Assembly (NCBI RefSeq): GCF_000017505.1
Contig: NC_009675.1
Location: 2,046,001 to 2,110,000, forward strand
Reading direction: 5' to 3'
Length of the DNA stretch: 64,000 bases
Origin: Anaeromyxobacter sp. Fw109-5
GTDB taxonomy: Bacteria; Myxococcota; Myxococcia; Myxococcales; Anaeromyxobacteraceae
In this document: in pieces, positions 8,965 through 18,200 of the stretch
How the letters are laid out: every line of letters starts with the position of its first letter
Numbering within the stretch: the first letter of the stretch is position 1
Position numbers and translations under genes: made by a program
The notes under the pieces: generated by a model
The model's database searches: none
What the model saw: only the letters and a program-made list of their open reading frames with translations
Told to the model about the DNA's origin: nothing

Positions 8965-10590
8965 TCACGGATTAGGACGAGAGATGAACATCCCCTCCCA
9001 GGCGAGGTTCGGGTCGTAGGTGGGCGTGCAGGGAGGAGGTGCGGTCCAGCATTGCATCCCTTCCACCGGCACGTTGACCTCGAGCCCGCTCGCCGTCACG
9101 CGCGGCTCGACGTGGGACTCCGGGTACGCCGGCCAGCGCACGAGCGCGGTCTCGTTCCAGGTCAGGTGACGCAGGGTCCACCCCGCAGCCGCGGTGGTGA
9201 ACAGGGCACACAGGAGGGCGAGCGCCTTTCGCGCTCGGCGCGCTCGACGGTCCTCCGCTGCGAGCGCGACTGCCAGCGGCAGGACGGTGAGCGGCAGGAG
9301 GTACGTCACGCCGAACCGCGGGTTCGGTGCGGTGGCAAGCCAGAAAACGACTCCCGCCGCTGCGACGCCGCCAACGAAGCGGACGCTTCCGCGAGCGACG
9401 GCGCTCCTCAGACCCTCGGTCCCGAGGACGACCGCGCTCGCGCCGAGGGTGAGCGCCAGCAACGCGAAAAGCGGCAGCCGTCCGGCCTCGGCGAGGTAAG
9501 GAACCACGCGCGCGATCGGAGTCAGGAATCCGGCCTGCTCGAGTGGCGGCGCCCGAGCGAAGTTCACCGCTGCCGCTGTGACGCCTTCGGCGTTCTGACG
9601 CGTGACCGTCCAGGGCAGCGAGCTGAGGCACGTCGGGTACGCTGGGTAGGCGACACACCCGGAGGCGATGATCCCGCGTACCGTGTACGGGACAAGGAGC
9701 GCCATCGCTCCGCCGACCGCGGCGATGACGTGGGGACGGCGGAGTCCGCGCGCGAGGAGGACGGTGCCTGCCGCCGCGCCGACGACGAGCGGCACCGCTG
9801 AGAGCTTCATCGTCGCTGCGAATACGGAGAGCAGGATCGCAGCCACGGTGCGCCACGGGCGGAGACCGTCGTCGCTCTCGATCGCGAGCGCCCATAGCGC
9901 CAGCGCGAGAAACGCGACGAGCGTGAGCGGGTCGTCGTAACCGGGAAAGGCGAGGCTCTCGAGCGCGAGGCACGCGGGGATCGCGGTCGCCGCGAGCAGC
10001 CCGTCACCGAACGTCTTCGAGCCCTCTCGAGAGAGGCGCGCCAGGCCGGCGAGAGCGGCCCACGCTGCGAACAGTACCGCGAGCCCGTTCAGCACGAATG
10101 GGCTCTTCCCCGTGAGCCCTGGTATCTCCAGCATCGCCGCCACGACGAACCAGGACACTCCGTAGCCGAACGGTCCGTACAGTGAAGCGAGCCCTGGAGG
10201 CTGGCGGTGGTGCCGGATCCACTCGAGCACCTGAAGGTGGTAGAGGCCCGCGTCGTAACCCTTTCCGCCCGCCGACGAGAACTGCGTGAGGGCCGCGCAC
10301 GCGACGGCAACCGCCGACACGTACCAGACGATCGGTGCCGCCGCGGACGGCAGGAAGACTCGTCGGCGCGCGATGACGAGCGCCCACCCGGTGGCGAACG
10401 CCACGGTGGGCCAGATAGAGCCGATGGGTGTCCAGGGATTCAACGCCATGCCGGCCGCGGCGAGGATGGCGAGGCCGAGGGACCCGCTGACGGCGGGACG
10501 AAGATCCGCGTCGATCCGGGAGGTGAAGACGCTCCCGAGCCCGAGCAGCGCGGGCGTCCAGAGTGTCAGCGCGAGCAGCGTCGGCAGCAT
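8965..10590 (-). CDS. Polytopic membrane protein, LIC_10190/GT-C-like
   Basis: 541 residues with about 11-12 membrane segments. The loop GKGYDAGLYHLQVLEWI followed by PPGLASLYGPFGYG resembles the family of large membrane proteins annotated LIC_10190, which look like GT-C glycosyltransferases. The ATG at 10590 (MLPTLLALTLWTPALLG) puts a membrane helix at the N-terminus. The soluble C-terminal tail (about 50 residues) has two nearby cysteines. It converges with the rightward operon (24-base gap) and lies 115 bases downstream of the GT2 gene on its own strand. Confidence 0.6.
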   Translation of the reverse strand: MLPTLLALTLWTPALLGLGSVFTSRIDADLRPAVSGSLGLAILAAAGMALNPWTPIGSIWPTVAFATGWALVIARRRVFLPSAAAPIVWYVSAVAVACAALTQFSSAGGKGYDAGLYHLQVLEWIRHHRQPPGLASLYGPFGYGVSWFVVAAMLEIPGLTGKSPFVLNGLAVLFAAWAALAGLARLSREGSKTFGDGLLAATAIPACLALESLAFPGYDDPLTLVAFLALALWALAIESDDGLRPWRTVAAILLSVFAATMKLSAVPLVVGAAAGTVLLARGLRRPHVIAAVGGAMALLVPYTVRGIIASGCVAYPAYPTCLSSLPWTVTRQNAEGVTAAAVNFARAPPLEQAGFLTPIARVVPYLAEAGRLPLFALLALTLGASAVVLGTEGLRSAVARGSVRFVGGVAAAGVVFWLATAPNPRFGVTYLLPLTVLPLAVALAAEDRRARRARKALALLCALFTTAAAGWTLRHLTWNETALVRWPAYPESHVEPRVTASGLEVNVPVEGMQCWTAPPPCTPTYDPNLAWEGMFISRPNP

Positions 10591-10705
10591 GTGGAGGGTT
10601 ACTTCTACGCTGGGTGCGCGAAGGATGCGAGCACCGAGACGACTTCCATCGCAACGAGATACGAGCGGCAAATGCCAGAATCGCCGCGCGGCGACGGGGT
10701 GCCCG

Positions 10706-11713
10706 TCAGTCGGCGGCGCTGCCTTCCAGCCGGAGCCTGCGTTCCTCGAGCCACCTCGTCTTCGATTCGCCGATCGCGCGCTCGCGTCCGAGGGCTATCC
10801 GCGTCCACGTCCGCAGTGCGCTCGCGGTCCTGACGGCGTAGTAGGCCAGCTGAACGGGGAGGACCGCGAGCGCCTCGCGCATCGGCTTGCCCTTGTAATG
10901 GAGCTCGTTGAACAGGATCGCTGCCACTTGAGCGCTCGCGCACAGCGCTGGGATGGCGAGGAGGAGCGGGTCGACGAGGCCGAGTGGCAGCGAGAGCACC
11001 GCGAGCCCTGCGAACATGATGTCGCGTCCCAGGAGCTTGCCGTGCTTGTACCAGTAGAGCGTATGCCCGCGTCCTGCGACGCGCGCCATTCGCATGTAGG
11101 AGGCGAAGTGGAGGGCGTGCTGGTGGTGGACGACCGCATCCGGCGCGAGCGCCACCACGTGGCCGGCGGCCCGTAGCCGCGTCGCGAGATCGTCGCCCTC
11201 TCCGTAGAAGATGGCCTCGTCGAGGCGGCACCCGAGGCTGCGCCGGTACCCCATGTTCGACTCCATGAGGTTCGGCGTCTTGCGGACGACGAGGCACGAG
11301 CCGACGTAGGCGCGCTCCGTGAGGTTCGTGGGCGGCTTGTCGAGGACCATGCCCGACACCGCGGGTGCACCCGAGCTCCGGAACGCCTTCACCATCTCCT
11401 CGATCCAGGTGGGCTCGACGATGCAGTCGGAGTCCGTGAAGAGAAGGAACTCTCCTTCCGCCGCGTCCGAGCCGATGTTCCGAGAGCCGGAGGCGCCGCG
11501 GTTGCGTTCGTTCTGGATGATCCGGATGCGATGAGCGGGATGAGCCGCCTTGAACCGCGCGAGCACCTGCGCCGAATCGTCAGTCGACGCGTCCTCCACG
11601 AGCACGAGCTCGAAATCCTGGAACGTCGAGGCGAGGAGGCTCTCGAGGCACGGCACGATCTGCCGCGCGCGGTTGAAGACGCCGATCACGACGCTGGCGG
11701 TCGGCGCCTTCAC
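10706..11713 (-). CDS. GT2-family glycosyltransferase with C-terminal membrane segment
   Basis: 335 residues. It begins at GTG 11713, whose GTGA overlaps the stop of the upstream gene. The GT-A fold starts with ASVVIGVFNRARQIVPCLESL, the donor-binding acidic motif is LLFTDSDCI near residue 100, and a WIEEMVKAF segment follows. Residues near 260-300 form one or two membrane helices. Last member of a chain of four overlapping glycosylation genes (13831 down to 10706). Probably an inverting transferase extending a lipid-linked glycan. Confidence 0.85.
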   Translation of the reverse strand: MKAPTASVVIGVFNRARQIVPCLESLLASTFQDFELVLVEDASTDDSAQVLARFKAAHPAHRIRIIQNERNRGASGSRNIGSDAAEGEFLLFTDSDCIVEPTWIEEMVKAFRSSGAPAVSGMVLDKPPTNLTERAYVGSCLVVRKTPNLMESNMGYRRSLGCRLDEAIFYGEGDDLATRLRAAGHVVALAPDAVVHHQHALHFASYMRMARVAGRGHTLYWYKHGKLLGRDIMFAGLAVLSLPLGLVDPLLLAIPALCASAQVAAILFNELHYKGKPMREALAVLPVQLAYYAVRTASALRTWTRIALGRERAIGESKTRWLEERRLRLEGSAAD

Positions 11714-12696
11714 GTGCGGCGCGCCCCCATGCCGAGTCGCGCGCCGATACGCCTCGCGAGAGGGGGTAGCCCGCGGAGCGCGAAGCCGAGCTTCCCGACG
11801 GGAGCGAGGCCAGGGACGCTCAGGTGCAGCGTCTCGAGCCTCCGGAGCGTCCGGCGCAGGCCCCGGGCACGACCGAGCCCTCCGGGCGAGAGCACGTGCG
11901 TCGCGTCGCCAATGTCGAAGAACCGTTCCGAACCGCCCATCAGGGAGCGATTCGTGCGCGCCTCGGGTCCCTCCCAGCGGTCGCCGGTCGCCGCCTTCAC
12001 GTGACCGTATCCGTGATTCTGGTGAACGAGCGTGACGGCGCCGGACGCGTCTACGAGGGCGATCCCGAGCTTTCGTGCTCGGTAGAGGAAGAAGTTGTCC
12101 CACCCCGGGCGGCCCACCGCGAACGGTGGCAGCTCAACGAGAGGGCTCTCGCGGGGGAAGACGAACACGTCGATGGCATCGCGGCGGTAGAGCTCGCCCT
12201 CCAGGAGGGCACGCGCGCGAAGCCGCTCGGCCCAGTCCGGCGCGCCGAAGTCGATCGGGTCCCGCACGTCGAGGTTCCAGCGCCGCGAGACGAGCAGGAA
12301 CGGCCGCGTATCGACCCGACCGATGGCCTCGACGAAGTCGGGGACGAGCAGGATGTCCGCGTTCAGGAAGACGAGCAGCTCGCCTGTGGCCTCCGTCGCC
12401 ACCCGCCGGAACGTCGAGCCGAGAAGTGGCGTCCCGTATTCGTTCCGCTCGACGTCTGGCAGCATCCGAGCCCCGACCGAGTGCGCCGCCTCCCGGGCGC
12501 CCGCCTCGTCGCCGCAGACGAAGATCTCCGCGCCGGGTGCGACGCGGCGCCAGCTCTCGAGCGCGTTTCGCTGGATGACGCCGATGTGGCCCGCGAACGG
12601 CTTCGGGATCGTGAAGAACGAGATCGACCCGGCGCGGGTGGCATCCACGGAGGGATCGACCGCGGTTCCGGCGCACGGCGAACCAGCCGCGCTCAC
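11710..12696 (-). CDS. GT-A-like glycosyltransferase
   Basis: 328 residues, starting at GTG 12696 inside the stop of the DUF2304 gene (GTGA overlap). The N-terminal ISFFTIPKPFAGHIGVIQRNAL segment and the FLNADILL acidic motif near residue 110 match glycosyltransferases of GT-A fold seen in surface polysaccharide clusters. RPGWDNFF near residue 210 is also typical of that group. The much longer open frame upstream belongs to other genes in other frames. Substrate unknown. Confidence 0.75.
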   Translation of the reverse strand: MSAAGSPCAGTAVDPSVDATRAGSISFFTIPKPFAGHIGVIQRNALESWRRVAPGAEIFVCGDEAGAREAAHSVGARMLPDVERNEYGTPLLGSTFRRVATEATGELLVFLNADILLVPDFVEAIGRVDTRPFLLVSRRWNLDVRDPIDFGAPDWAERLRARALLEGELYRRDAIDVFVFPRESPLVELPPFAVGRPGWDNFFLYRARKLGIALVDASGAVTLVHQNHGYGHVKAATGDRWEGPEARTNRSLMGGSERFFDIGDATHVLSPGGLGRARGLRRTLRRLETLHLSVPGLAPVGKLGFALRGLPPLARRIGARLGMGARRT

Positions 12697-13121
12697 GCGG
12701 TCGTCCTCCGCGGCGCCGGGGCCTGGGCCTCCTCGGAAGCGGTTGCCGCACCTGGCGACTGCCGGGTGGCATGCGACCGCCCCTCGTCCCGCTCCGCCGA
12801 CAGGATCGCCAGCTCCTGCGTCAGCCGCCGCACCTGCTCGGTCAGCCGCGACAGCACGGTCGAGAAGTGAACGCTGATGAGGAGCAGGAAGACGAGCCCG
12901 AAGATGAAGAGCGTCGTCGTCGGGGTGACGGCGCCGCTGAGGCGGGTGAGCCACTCGACCAGGCCGTACCAGATCGAGAGCACCAGCATGCCGAGCGTCG
13001 TGATCACCCACAGGAACGAGTACTCCTCGCGGAGCTTTCGCCTGCGGATGAGCTCCAGGATCACGCCGAGCGTCACGACGCTCACGGCCATCGCGAACAC
13101 GTGCTGGTTGGTCGTCATCAT
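12693..13121 (-). CDS. DUF2304 membrane protein
   Basis: 142 residues: three hydrophobic segments (residues 8-20, 35-55, 65-90) with the RRRKLREEYSFLWV motif typical of DUF2304, then a coiled-coil-like stretch (VLSRLTEQVRRLTQELAILS) and a low-complexity tail. DUF2304 proteins nearly always lie next to a dolichol-phosphate-mannose-synthase-like GT2, as here, and are thought to be its membrane partner. ATGATGA overlap with the upstream GT2 stop. Confidence 0.85.
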   Translation of the reverse strand: MMTTNQHVFAMAVSVVTLGVILELIRRRKLREEYSFLWVITTLGMLVLSIWYGLVEWLTRLSGAVTPTTTLFIFGLVFLLLISVHFSTVLSRLTEQVRRLTQELAILSAERDEGRSHATRQSPGAATASEEAQAPAPRRTTA

Positions 13122-13831
13122 CGCTTCTCGCTCCGTAGGGGAACGAAGAACAGCGCGAGGGACATCCGGAACACGTAATAGAACGGCTTGATGAAGCCGC
13201 CGTGCATGCTCTTCCCGGGCGGCGACGGCAGCATGCGGACGGGCACCTCGGTGAGTCGCAGCCCGGAGCGCGCCACCATCGCGAGCACGTCGGCGTCCGG
13301 GTAGTCCACCGGATACCGCTCGTGCGAGTAGAAGTGCAGCGCCTCGCGCGAGATGGCCTGGAAGCCGCTCGTGGGGTCGGTGATCCGCTGACCGGACAGC
13401 GCGCTCGCGACGGAGCCGAAGAGCCACATCCCGAGCCGCCGGAGCAGGGGAGGGCGGTACGAGTCGCCATCGAGGAAGCGCGAGCCGACCACCACGTCCG
13501 CGCGCTCGAGCGCTCGGAGCAGCGGCGGAATCGACGCCGGGTCGTGCTGCCCGTCGGCGTCGAGCTGCAGCACCGCGTCGTACCCGTGCCGCAGCGCGTA
13601 GCGATAGCCCGTCTGGAGGGCCGCGCCGTAGCCGAGGTTGACCGGGTGCGTCGCCACCACAGCGCCGCCACGCCGTGCCTCGCCGGCGGTCTCGTCTCGC
13701 GAGCCGTCGTCCACCACGAGCACGTCGCCTGCGACTTGTCCGCGAACCGCCTCGACGACGCGCCGGATCTGCCGTGCCTCGTTGAAGGCCGGCATCACCA
13801 CGAGAATCCGGGCGTTCTCGGAGAGCATCAT
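13118..13831 (-). CDS. DPM1-like GT2 glycosyltransferase (polyprenyl-phosphate sugar synthase)
   Basis: 237 residues. It opens with ARILVVMPAFNEARQIRRVVEAV, then VVDDGSRDET, the catalytic acidic motif QLDADGQHDP and ITDPTSGFQAI, all hallmarks of the DPG/DPM synthase-like GT2 group that loads sugars onto undecaprenyl phosphate. Start at one of two consecutive ATGs (13831/13828). First gene of a translationally coupled leftward operon with DUF2304 and two further glycosyltransferases. It could supply the lipid-linked donor for the GT-C enzymes nearby. Confidence 0.88.
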   Translation of the reverse strand: MMLSENARILVVMPAFNEARQIRRVVEAVRGQVAGDVLVVDDGSRDETAGEARRGGAVVATHPVNLGYGAALQTGYRYALRHGYDAVLQLDADGQHDPASIPPLLRALERADVVVGSRFLDGDSYRPPLLRRLGMWLFGSVASALSGQRITDPTSGFQAISREALHFYSHERYPVDYPDADVLAMVARSGLRLTEVPVRMLPSPPGKSMHGGFIKPFYYVFRMSLALFFVPLRSEKR

Positions 13832-13990
13832 CGCTTTCGCCGCAAGTGCACGGGACGTACCTGCGGCCTGGCCACGTAACACATCGGGAACGTGCGAGAA
13901 ACTCTGCGCATGCCCGAGCCGAGCATTCGGCCTCTCGCGAAAAAAATGCGCTCCGGTGATGTTCGCACGTCTGGGAGGGAACGGCGGATA

Positions 13991-14788
13991 ATGCGCCGCT
14001 CCGGAGGAGCCTTGAAGGTCAGCGTCGTGACGCCCTCGTTCAACCAGGGCGCCTACATCGAGAGGACGATCGAGAGCGTGCTCGCGCAGCGCGGCGAGTT
14101 CGAGCTCGAGTATCTCGTGGTGGACGGCGGCTCGACGGACGAGACCGTCTCCATCCTCCGGCGGTACGAGGGCCGGCTGCGGTTCGTGTCGGAGCCGGAC
14201 CGGGGACAGTCGGACGCGATCAACAAGGGGTTCCGGGCGACCACGGGGGACATCGTCGCCTGGCTCAACTCGGACGACACGTACGCACCGGGCGCGCTCG
14301 ACGCCGTCGTGACGACGCTGGCCCGTACCGGCGCGCGCTGGTGCTTCGGCGAGTGCCCGATCATCGACGAGCGCGACGCCGAGGTCCGGAGCGCCATCGC
14401 CCGCTACAAGGCCTGGGTCGCGCGCCGCTATAGCCTGCGCCGCCTCGTCGGCCGGAACTTCATCCCCCAGCCGGCGACGTTCTTCCGGCGCGATCTGATC
14501 GACGAGGTCGGGCCCATCGACGAGTCGCTCCACTACGCGATGGACTACGACCTGTGGCTGCGGTTCGCGCGCGTGGCGGAGCCGGTGTTCGTGCCGCGGC
14601 CGCTCGCGCGGTTCCGGTGGCACGGCGCCTCGAAGACGGGCGCAGGGTACTCGGAGGGTGCGTGGGAGTGCTTCCGCATCGCTCGTGCGCGCGCGCGGGG
14701 AGTCGAGCGGTTCGCGCTCGCGGAACACCTCGCGCACCTGGCCGCCCAGCTCGCCGTCTATCGCCTGCTCGACGCCGGTCGACGATGA
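13991..14788 (+). CDS. GT2-family glycosyltransferase (WcaA-like)
   Basis: 265 residues from ATG 13991 (MRRSGGALKVSVVTPSFNQG). The Shine-Dalgarno-like GGGAGGG is upstream. Motifs: VVDGGSTDETV, then SEPDRGQSDAINKGF, the metal-binding WLNSDDTYAPGAL, and AMDYDLWLRFA, which together match GT2 enzymes of colanic-acid/O-antigen pathways. Transcribed alone, divergent from the DPM1-like operon. Confidence 0.88.
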   Translation: MRRSGGALKVSVVTPSFNQGAYIERTIESVLAQRGEFELEYLVVDGGSTDETVSILRRYEGRLRFVSEPDRGQSDAINKGFRATTGDIVAWLNSDDTYAPGALDAVVTTLARTGARWCFGECPIIDERDAEVRSAIARYKAWVARRYSLRRLVGRNFIPQPATFFRRDLIDEVGPIDESLHYAMDYDLWLRFARVAEPVFVPRPLARFRWHGASKTGAGYSEGAWECFRIARARARGVERFALAEHLAHLAAQLAVYRLLDAGRR

Positions 14789-15275
14789 CGTGACGTGCGC
14801 TCGTCGTCGGCGGGCGCTGTCGACCGAGTCCGAGCCCTTGGTCGCCTCTTCATCCATGGGGCAGGGTGGGGCATATCGCCCACCTCGGACGCCGGGTGCG
14901 GCGTTTGACCCGCTGCGCCCCCGCCCGCGAAACCCGGGTACTCTCTGGAGCGACTGCGAGAGCGTGCTCCGGCGCATCGAGGCGCTTCGGCACGCGAGGT
15001 GCTTCGCGCGCGCCCACAAGTGCCTCAGCACGTCTCTCGTTCGAACGCTGCCGCAGGGTCACGTGCCGTGGGGGTGGGGCCGGTCGCGCCCGCCCAGCGG
15101 TATTGGATTGAGCACGATCAAAAGTCGCCCGGGTGCGTCAACGTTTCGCCGGGGCGGGCGTGTCTTCCGGTGCAATGCGGCCTACACTGGGGCCCTTCTT
15201 TTGAGCCATGAACCGGGGCTTGCGCGCAACCGCCGAGGCGTCGTCGCGCGAATGGCCATCCGCGGGGGAAGAGTG
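14789..15275. other. Long leader upstream of the first giant cytochrome
   Basis: A 487-base region without a credible gene. It must contain the cytochrome promoter. At 14861-14877 the sequence GCAGGGTGGGGCATATC recurs, with one mismatch, upstream of the omcS-like gene at 35145-35161. I found no GG-N10-GC element or clear -35/-10 pair. Near its end a GGGGGAAGA Shine-Dalgarno precedes the start codon. Confidence 0.45.
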
Positions 15276-18200
15276 ATGAAGCGTCAGGTCTTCGGCATCG
15301 CAGTCTCCCTCGCGGCGTTCGCGCTGAGCGCATGCTCGGCGCGCCCCGTCGCCGGCGAGGAGGAGACGGCGGTCGCGGCGACGTGCACGCGCTGCCACGG
15401 CGGCGACGAGAACTCCACCGGCGCGCCGCCGCGCGACGTGCACGCGAACACGAGCACGGAGCTCCGCTCGGTCGGCGCGCACACGGCGCACGTGATGGGC
15501 ACGAGCCGGATCTCGCCGCCGCTCGGCTGCGACGCGTGTCACGTCGCCCCGCCGCCGGAGAACCCCGCGGCGCACATCGACGGGGACCCGGGCTTCGTGC
15601 CCGGAGTCCTCGCGCGCGCGGACGGCGCCGCCGCGGCGTTCCACGAGGCCGACGCGTCCTGCACCGTCTACTGCCACGGCGCGACGCTCCGTGGGGGCTC
15701 GAGGACGGCGCCGGTCTGGACGACCGTCGACGGGACGCAGGCCACCTGCGGGAGCTGCCACGGGCTGCCTCCCTCCGCGCCGCACCCGCAGCGGTTCGAC
15801 TGCGAGCGCTGCCATCCCGACTCGCTCACGCCCGCCGGTCCGGGCGCCATCGCGCCCTCGCTCCACCTGAACGGCCAGGTCGAGCTCGCCGGCGGCTGCG
15901 CCACCTGCCACGGCAACGCGCAGCGCGTCGCGCCGAACGAGCTCGCCAAGGCGGCTCCGCCCACCGGCCTCAACGGCGAAACGGCCACCACCCAGCGCGC
16001 GGTGGGCGCGCACGAGGCGCACGTCCTCGGCGGAGCCGTCGCCGGGCCCATGGGCTGCGACAACTGCCACCTCGTCCCCGCCGCGGCGGACCACGCGGAC
16101 GGAGTCGTGGACGTCGCGTTCGGCGCCCTCGCCAGCCGCGAGGGCGTGACGCCGGTGCTCGACAAGACGAGCCCGGAGAGCCCGAGCTGCAGCTCCACCT
16201 ACTGCCACGGCGCCACGCTCGCCGGCGGTACCCTCAACAACCCGGTCTGGACCCAGGTGAACGGAACGGCCAACGCGTGCGGCGCCTGCCACGGCGCACC
16301 GCCCCCGTCCCCGCACCCGGCCGGCACCACCTGCTCCGTCTGCCACCCCGGCACCGTGCGGACGGACGGCACGATCAACCTCGTCAACGGCCTCCACGTG
16401 AACGGCACCGTAGACGTGAACGACTACCACCCGGCTGGCTGGGTCGTGCCCACCGCCCACGGCTACGCGGCGAACCGCGATCTCGCGAGCTGCAAGAGCT
16501 GCCACGGCGCCGACCTCACGGGCGGCATGACCGGCATCTCCTGCGACACGTGTCACCAGGCGGGTTGGCGGACGAGCTGCACGTTCTGCCACGGCGACGG
16601 AAACCGGGCCGCCAACAAGGCGATGCCGCCGGTCGGCACGCAGGGCGAGCTCGCGAAGACGGATCGCGCGGTCGGCGCGCACGAGGCCCACCTCGTCGCC
16701 GGCAAGGTGCGCGGGCCGATGCAGTGCACCGAGTGCCACACGGTCCCGACCGACATCGGGCACGTGACCGGGAGCGTGGACCTCGTCTGGGGCCCGCTCG
16801 CCTCCGCGAACGGCGCCACCGCGCCGTCCTTCACGACGGACCTCACCTGCGCGAGCACCTACTGCCACGGCGGCACGCTCGCCGCGGGCGGCACGATCAC
16901 CGCGCCCCTCTGGACCAAGGTGGACGGCACGCAGGCCGCCTGCGGCACCTGCCACGGCAACCCGCCGCCTTCGCCGCACCCGCAGATGAGCAGCTGCAAG
17001 GGCTGCCACCCCGAGACGATGGCGACGGACACCACGCTCGATCTCGCAGGCGGCAAGCACCTCGACGGCGTGCTCCAGAAGACGAGCTATCACCCCGACG
17101 GCTGGTCCAACCCGGCGACGCACGGCCTCGCCGCGAACGCCGATCTCGCGAGCTGCAAGGGCTGCCACGGCTCGGACCTCACCGGCGGCGCGTCGGGCGT
17201 CTCCTGCGCGAGCTGCCACGGGGCGAGCTGGCAGTCGAACTGCAGCTTCTGCCACGGCGATCCGGCCCGCGCCGGCACGGCGCTCGTGAAGGCGGCGCCG
17301 CCCCAGGGCTCGCAGAACGAGACCGCCACCTCCGACCGCGCGGTCGGGGCCCACGTGAAGCACCTCACCGGTGGGGCGCTCTCCGGCGGCTTCGCCTGCG
17401 CCGAGTGCCACGCCGTCCCCGCCAGCCTTACGCACGTCGACGGCAGGCCCGCGCTCGCCTTCGGGACGATCGCCAACTCGGACGGGGTCGCCTCCACGTT
17501 CAGCGGGACGACCTGCAACACCTACTGCCACGGCGCCAAGCTCGGCGGCGGCTCGATCCCGGCGCCGGCGTGGACCACGGTGAACGGCACGCAGGCCGCC
17601 TGCGGCGCCTGCCACGGCCTGCCGCCCCCGGCGCCGCACTCGCAGAACCCGAACTGTGGCGGCTGCCACGACGGCTACACGCAGTCCTCCGTCAACAAGA
17701 CGACCCACGTGAACGGCCGCGCGGACGTGAAGGCCATGACGTGCAGCTCCTGCCACGGTGACTCGGCGCGCGCCGGGTCCGAGCTCCTCAAGGCCGCGCC
17801 GCCGGTCGGCACCGGGGGCGAGACCGCCACGACCTCGCTCGCGGTCGGCGCCCACCAGGTCCACTTGCAGGGGAACGCGCTCGCCGGCCCGGTGGCGTGC
17901 AACGAGTGCCACGCCGTCCCGACCTCGATGGGCCACTCCGACGTGAAGGTGGACCTGGCGTTCGGCACGCTGGCCCGCACCGACGGGGCCGCGCCGACGT
18001 GGACGCGCACCACCGCGACCTGCGCGAGCACGTACTGCCACGGCGCGACGCTCGCGGCGGGCGGCTCGAAGACCAACCCGGTCTGGACCGGCGGGGCGTC
18101 GCAGGGCGCGTGCGGCACCTGTCACGGCGCCCCGCCGCCCGCACCGCACTCGCAGAATCCGGCCTGCGGCAACTGCCACGACGGCTACACCGCCACGACC